Assembly: GCF_000758325.1 (NCBI RefSeq) | Contig: NZ_CP009459.1 | Location: 434,001-498,000, forward strand | Reading direction: 5' to 3' | DNA: 64,000 nt | DNA from: Cedecea neteri | Lineage (GTDB): Bacteria > Pseudomonadota > Gammaproteobacteria > Enterobacterales > Enterobacteriaceae | Shown: in pieces, positions 60,144-64,000 of the stretch | How the letters are laid out: each line of letters opens with the position of its first letter | Position numbering within the stretch: position 1 is the stretch's first letter | The notes under the pieces: generated by a model | Seen by the model: the letters and a program-made list of their open reading frames with translations, nothing else | The model's database searches: none | Told to the model about the DNA's origin: nothing | Made by a program: the position numbers and the translations under genes

Positions 60144-60890
60144 ATGACCCAACTCCAGCCCCATATCCGGCTCAGCCGGGAGATGACGCACGCCCGTTAT
60201 GCGCTCCTGCCGGGCGATCCGAAACGCGTGGAACACGTCGCACAGTTTCTGGACAACGTGGAAGACTTCGGCAGCAACCGGGAATATCGCGCCCTGCGCG
60301 GCTGGTTCCGCGGCGTGGAAGTGCTGGTGATGTCCACCGGCATGGGCGGGCCTTCTACCGCCATCGCCGTGGAAGAGCTACGCCAGATTGGCGTCACCAA
60401 CCTGATCCGCATCGGCAGCTGTGGGGCAATGCAAAACCACATTCGCCTCGGCGACCTGGTGATCGCCACCGCCGCCGTGCGGGACGACGGCACCAGCCAG
60501 ATGTACATCGACAAAGGCTACCCGGCCTGTGCGGACATCGGCCTGGTACACCATCTGACCCAGCAGGCCAAACGCCTGGGCTACGCCAGCCATTGCGGCT
60601 ATGTGCGCAGCCACGACAGCTTCTACACCGAACGCGAAGACGAGATTAACCAGTTCTGGTCCGGCAAAGGCATTCTTGCTGCGGATATGGAAACGGCGCC
60701 GCTGATGGTGGTCGGCGCATTGCGCGGCCTGCGCATCGCCTCCGTGCTTAACGTGGTGGTGGAGCACAGCGGCAATCTGGAAGAAGGCATTAATAACTAC
60801 CAGCAGCAGGAACACTCCTGCCTGCAGGGTGAATCCCGCGAGATTTTACTCGCCCTCGAAGCGCTCTACCTTGACAGCCAGGAGCAGTAA
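60144..60890 (+). CDS. Nucleoside phosphorylase of the Udp/DeoD (NP-I) family
   Basis: A 248-residue NP-I phosphorylase. Phosphate-site motifs are ALLPGDPKRV and RIGSCGAMQ, and the ribose-site Glu lies in ADMETAPLM. A SHDSFYTE segment resembles uridine phosphorylase more than purine phosphorylase. It splits a ribonucleoside into base and ribose 1-phosphate in the cytoplasm. It is followed 2 bp later by pnuC, so the substrate may enter by that carrier, possibly nicotinamide riboside. This is inferred. Confidence 0.85.
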   Translation: MTQLQPHIRLSREMTHARYALLPGDPKRVEHVAQFLDNVEDFGSNREYRALRGWFRGVEVLVMSTGMGGPSTAIAVEELRQIGVTNLIRIGSCGAMQNHIRLGDLVIATAAVRDDGTSQMYIDKGYPACADIGLVHHLTQQAKRLGYASHCGYVRSHDSFYTEREDEINQFWSGKGILAADMETAPLMVVGALRGLRIASVLNVVVEHSGNLEEGINNYQQQEHSCLQGESREILLALEALYLDSQEQ

Positions 60891-60892
60891 TC

Positions 60893-61609
60893 ATGGATTT
60901 CTTCAGCATTAAGAATGTGATGGTCACCATTCCGCTCGGCGAAGGCGGCTACGCGCTGTCGTGGATCGAGGCCATCGGCACCGTCTTCGGCCTGCTCTGC
61001 ATCTGGTTCGCCAGCAAAGAGAAAATCATCAACTACCTGTTCGGCCTGATTAACGTCACGCTGTTTGCGGCGATCTTCTTCCAGATCCAGCTTTACGCCA
61101 GCTTGTTGCTACAGGTGTTCTTCTTCGCCGCCAACCTGTACGGCTGGTACGCGTGGAGCCGCCAGAACGAGGCCAACGAGGCCGCGCTGAAGATCCGCTG
61201 GCTGTCACGCAGCAAGGCGTTCACGCTGGCGGCGGTTTGTCTGGTCGCCATCGCGCTGATGACCTTCTTCATCGACCCGGTCTTCGCCGTGCTGACCCAC
61301 ATTGCGGTAGGCATTATGCAGAGCCTTGGCGTGGCGGTTGAGATGCCGCAGCTGCAGCCAGATGCCTTCCCGCTGTGGGATTCCGCGATGCTGATCCTGT
61401 CGATTGCCGCAATGGTGCTGATGACGCGTAAATACGTCGAGAACTGGCTGCTTTGGGTGATTATCGACGTGATTAGCGTGGTGATTTACGCCATTCAGGG
61501 CGTGTATGCCATGTCGCTGGAGTATATCCTGCTGACGGCGATTGCGGTGATGGGATCTGTGGCGTGGATTAAGAGCGCCCGAATGATTGGCTCCCGCCCA
61601 CTCGCTTAA
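60893..61609 (+). CDS. pnuC: PnuC, nicotinamide riboside transporter
   Basis: A 238-residue membrane protein of about seven or eight helices, very similar to E. coli PnuC (MDFFSxxNxxVxIPxGxGGY start, FGLINVTLFAAIFFQIQLYA, RKYVENWLLWVI). The aromatic motifs YGWYAW and ENWLLW line the riboside site in this family. PnuC imports nicotinamide riboside by facilitated diffusion driven by trapping inside. Here it is coupled to a phosphorylase rather than located behind nadA. A terminator follows. Confidence 0.92.
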   Translation: MDFFSIKNVMVTIPLGEGGYALSWIEAIGTVFGLLCIWFASKEKIINYLFGLINVTLFAAIFFQIQLYASLLLQVFFFAANLYGWYAWSRQNEANEAALKIRWLSRSKAFTLAAVCLVAIALMTFFIDPVFAVLTHIAVGIMQSLGVAVEMPQLQPDAFPLWDSAMLILSIAAMVLMTRKYVENWLLWVIIDVISVVIYAIQGVYAMSLEYILLTAIAVMGSVAWIKSARMIGSRPLA

Positions 61610-61626
61610 ATCTTTTTATTGACTTC

Positions 61627-61649
61627 AAGGGCCGCTAAGCGGCCCTTTT
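61627..61649 (+). terminator. Terminator after pnuC
   Basis: A perfect 9-bp stem (AAGGGCCGC, TAA, GCGGCCCTT) followed by TT lies 17 bp after the pnuC stop. Confidence 0.85.
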
Positions 61650-62081
61650 GCCATTCGGATATATCTCATTTATCAAGCCGCATGAAAATTAAGGGATTTT
61701 TAAACAATCTCAAGATTTTCAGCGACCGCTTTCAACCCGCTCAGCGTATTCATCTACACTTTATTAAAGGCACAGCAGCGACATAATTTTTAACGATCGT
61801 TAGCAGGTCGTTTTCACTCTCCCTTTTTACTGCTTTATCCGTTTCTCTTTTCATTCAGGCTTCTCCCTTTAATTGTTCCCGACCACTGGATAACCTCATG
61901 AAAATACTGTTTTTAAAAATCTTCACGCTGATTTTCAACCCACAATTTCACCTATCAGAGCAATCAAACACGCCGCAAAACAGTTTGTTATAACCAGCTT
62001 ACTGCCGCGCACAAGACCGCAGCACAAAATTTTGCGACATCTATTGCTTTGCACCTTCTAATAAAAGTACGGGGTTAAACG
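61650..62081 (+). other. A+T-rich gap between pnuC and sodC with a possible 31-codon ORF
   Basis: This 432-bp stretch has no clear gene. A small frame at 61898-61993 would encode a 31-residue peptide with a basic, hydrophobic N-terminus (MKILFLKIFTLIFNP) and a polar tail. It lacks a good ribosome-binding site, so its coding status is weak. The rest presumably carries the sodC promoter. No strong hairpins besides the pnuC terminator were seen. Confidence 0.35.
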
Positions 62082-62609
62082 ATGAATAAGTTAAAAACAC
62101 TAAAACTGACGCTGTGTATTACCGCCCTCGCCTGCACCGGGCTGGCGCAGGCCGCCACTGTCGCCATGAACACCGTGGACGCCAGCGGCACGTCCACCCC
62201 GGCGGGCACCATTGAATACCACGCCACCCAGTACGGCGTGGTCTTTACGCCAAACCTTAAAGGCCTGCCGCCGGGGATTCACGGCTTCCACGTTCACACT
62301 AATCCGAACTGCGGCCCGGGCATGCAGGACGGCAAAATGGTGGCTGGCCTGGCGGCTGGCGGCCACTTAGATCCGGCCCACACCGGCAAGCATGAAGGCC
62401 CGTGGGGCAACGGCCACCTCGGCGACCTGCCTGCGCTGTACGTCGACAGCGACGGCACCGCGACCTACCCGGTGCTGGCCCCTCGCCTTCGCATGTCTGA
62501 TTTAAAAGGCCACTCGCTGATGATCCACGCCGGCGGCGACAACCACTCTGACCACCCGGCAATGCTCGGCGGCGGCGGTGCGCGTATGGTTTGTGGAGTG
62601 ACGTCATGA
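62082..62609 (+). CDS. sodC: SodC, periplasmic Cu,Zn superoxide dismutase
   Basis: A 175-residue enzyme with a signal peptide ending AQA-ATVAMN. Copper and zinc ligands are in [25 protein letters not shown] and GHLGDLPAL. The active-site Arg is in [11 protein letters not shown], and the disulfide cysteines are at NCGPG and VCGV. It removes superoxide in the periplasm, including host-derived superoxide. The stop overlaps the next gene by 4 bp (ATGA), suggesting a working pair. Confidence 0.94.
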   Translation: MNKLKTLKLTLCITALACTGLAQAATVAMNTVDASGTSTPAGTIEYHATQYGVVFTPNLKGLPPGIHGFHVHTNPNCGPGMQDGKMVAGLAAGGHLDPAHTGKHEGPWGNGHLGDLPALYVDSDGTATYPVLAPRLRMSDLKGHSLMIHAGGDNHSDHPAMLGGGGARMVCGVTS

Positions 62610-63130
62610 GCAAACGCGTCTTAACAGTTGCGTGTTTCACGCTGATGATGGGCGGGCTTCCGGCCCTGGCGAATGCGGCAGAGACTTCCATCGATGCGCC
62701 CAAAGGTGAACACCTGCAAACCGAGCTTTATGCCCGCGGGGTGCAAATCTACCGCTGCGCGGCGGCGGACGCAGAGGCAAAAACCGGGAGTTGGGTGTTC
62801 CAGGCCCCGGAAGCTGACCTGTTCAGCGACAAAGGACTGAAGCACCTCGTCGGCAAACACTTCGACGGCCCGCACTGGCAGGCCACGGACGGCAGCGTAG
62901 TGGCCGGAGCGCTAAGCGCCACTCGCCCGTCGAAAGATAAAGGCTCGATTCCGTGGCTGCTGCTGACCGGTACATCCGACGCGCAGCCAGGCCTGTTCGC
63001 CAACGTGAGCAGCATCCAGCGCGTGGACACCCACGGCGGCGTGACCAGCCCAACGGTTTGCGACCCGGCAACCTTTGGCGCGACGCTAAAAGTGCCTTAC
63101 ACGGCGACCTATAAGTTTTATAGGAAGTAG
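62606..63130 (+). CDS. DUF3455 secreted protein coupled to sodC
   Basis: A 174-residue protein with a signal peptide ending ANA-AETSID. Its core, with [33 protein letters not shown] and a later [10 protein letters not shown], fits the DUF3455 family of unknown function. There are two cysteines, in YRCAAAD and TVCDPA, likely paired in the periplasm. The ATG at 62606 overlaps the sodC stop, so it is translated with sodC. A role in oxidative defence or metal handling is possible but not shown. Confidence 0.82.
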   Translation: MSKRVLTVACFTLMMGGLPALANAAETSIDAPKGEHLQTELYARGVQIYRCAAADAEAKTGSWVFQAPEADLFSDKGLKHLVGKHFDGPHWQATDGSVVAGALSATRPSKDKGSIPWLLLTGTSDAQPGLFANVSSIQRVDTHGGVTSPTVCDPATFGATLKVPYTATYKFYRK

Positions 63131-63205
63131 CGGTATGCAAAGTCCTGGCAGGGAGGCCGGGGCTTCTGTTTAATGGACGGGACTAATGAACCAGGGCAGG
63201 CATGT

Positions 63206-63658
63206 ATGAAAATCCTCAAAAGCGGCATCCGCGACGTGATTGCCAGCGACGATGTCACCGTTGTGGAGCCAGTTAACCTCTACGAATGTACGCTGCAAAG
63301 CGGCGTATTCGTTGGGCCTTTTGTCGAAATCCAACGCCACTGCGTGATCGGCTCCGGTACCCGCATCCAGTCCCACTCGTTCCTGTGCGAAAACGTCACC
63401 ACCGGCAAAAACTGCTTTATCGGCCACGGCGTCACCTTCGCCAACGACCTGTTCCGCAGCGGCAGGCCAGACCCCAACCCGGAGAACTGGATAGCCATCA
63501 CCCTCGGCGATAACGTCACCATCGGCAGTGGCAGCACCATTCTGACGGAGCATATTTGCAGCGGCGCGGTGATTGGCGCAGGCAGCGTGGTGACGAAGGA
63601 TATTCTGGTGGCCGGGGTTTATGTTGGCAGCCCGGCGCGACTGGTGCGGGGGTTTTAA
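63206..63658 (+). CDS. Left-handed beta-helix (hexapeptide) acyltransferase-like protein
   Basis: A 150-residue protein made largely of hexapeptide repeats (VFVGPFVEI, CVIGSGTRI, NCFIGHGVTF, NVTIGSGSTI, AVIGAGSVV) ending SPARLVRGF, the pattern of trimeric O- or N-acetyltransferases such as those acting on sugar nucleotides. A loop with FANDLFRSGRPDPNP interrupts the coil, where the active site normally is. The ATG at 63206 gives the family start MKILKSGI. The substrate is unknown. Its stop overlaps the convergent gene by 3 bp. Confidence 0.82.
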   Translation: MKILKSGIRDVIASDDVTVVEPVNLYECTLQSGVFVGPFVEIQRHCVIGSGTRIQSHSFLCENVTTGKNCFIGHGVTFANDLFRSGRPDPNPENWIAITLGDNVTIGSGSTILTEHICSGAVIGAGSVVTKDILVAGVYVGSPARLVRGF

Positions 63659-64000
63659 CGGCTGCCGTTAGCCGTAAAGCTGATAACCGGCATAATCGCG
63701 ACGCCATCGGAATAGAACAAGTCAGAGTTGGTAAACGAATACACGCGGCCAGTGAGCGTGACGTTAACGTGGCTGCCATAACCCGTAACCTTCGCATTGC
63801 TTACTGCTGATATCAAAAACGGGGCACGCTTCTTCAGATGATCCATTGGATCGCCCGCTAGATTGCCATCCAAATAATAGCGATAGACATCCGAAACCGT
63901 AGCGCCTCCACCGTTGTAGCGGGTGATATATAAGAACGTAGTATCGGTGACTTTTTGACGGGAGAAAAACACATCATCCGGTGGACCATTGAAATAATAC
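63655..64000 (-). CDS. Unidentified protein, cut by the window end
   Basis: An open frame of 114 codons plus stop runs off the window; the true start lies beyond base 64000. The piece is rich in Tyr, Thr and Asn (YYFNGPPDDVFFSRQ, LYITRYNGGGATVSD, VYRYYLDGNLAGDP) and looks like a beta-rich, soluble C-terminus. No membrane segment or known motif was recognised. It is convergent with the acyltransferase gene with overlapping stop codons. Confidence 0.6.
   Translation of the reverse strand, partial: YYFNGPPDDVFFSRQKVTDTTFLYITRYNGGGATVSDVYRYYLDGNLAGDPMDHLKKRAPFLISAVSNAKVTGYGSHVNVTLTGRVYSFTNSDLFYSDGVAIMPVISFTANGSR

Overview
The window is a chromosome segment of an enterobacterium (family Enterobacteriaceae). 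The gene order from yghB to ubiK follows the Escherichia coli metC-yghB to yqiC region almost gene for gene, and most proteins match their E. coli or Salmonella counterparts in length and motifs. The genus cannot be fixed from the sequence alone. A Salmonella-type fim cluster and an ExoY-like toxin gene argue against E. coli itself.

Bases 1-29,650 are conserved backbone: yghB (3' end), yqhC, yqhD, dkgA, ygiQ, ftsP, plsC, parC, ygiW, qseBC, mdaB, ygiN, parE-yqiA-cpdA-yqiB-nudF, tolC-ygiBC, ygiD, ribB with its FMN riboswitch, and ubiK. A phosphonate-type ABC transporter (phnC, phnD and two phnE genes) plus a convergent HAD phosphatase sits where E. coli has yqhG and yqhH. The zupT gene normally found between ygiD and ribB is absent. 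Recognisable control sites include a marbox before tolC, a QseB/PmrA-type box between ygiW and qseB, and the riboswitch with its terminator.

Bases 29,650-57,150 lie between ubiK and glgS and are mostly accessory. They hold an M20 amidohydrolase with an MHS-type transporter and a LysR regulator, and a serine chemoreceptor (tsr) with a sigma-28 promoter. A complete Salmonella-type type 1 fimbrial cluster follows: structural genes fimAICDHF on the minus strand and regulators fimW, an EAL-domain gene, fimY and fimZ on the plus strand. Next come nepI, tauABCD, murQP without murR, a second metC-like lyase with a DAACS symporter and LysR regulator, and an orphan topAI (yjhX) behind a structured leader with an 8-codon ORF.

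Bases 57,150-64,000 carry glgS, then an ExoY/edema-factor-like nucleotidyl cyclase toxin next to yegP. A divergent Crp/Fnr regulator heads a nucleoside phosphorylase-pnuC operon. After it come a periplasmic Cu,Zn superoxide dismutase overlapping a DUF3455 protein, a hexapeptide acyltransferase and an unidentified gene cut by the window end. The ExoY-like gene is the most unusual item: its catalytic residues are intact, but no secretion system is encoded nearby.
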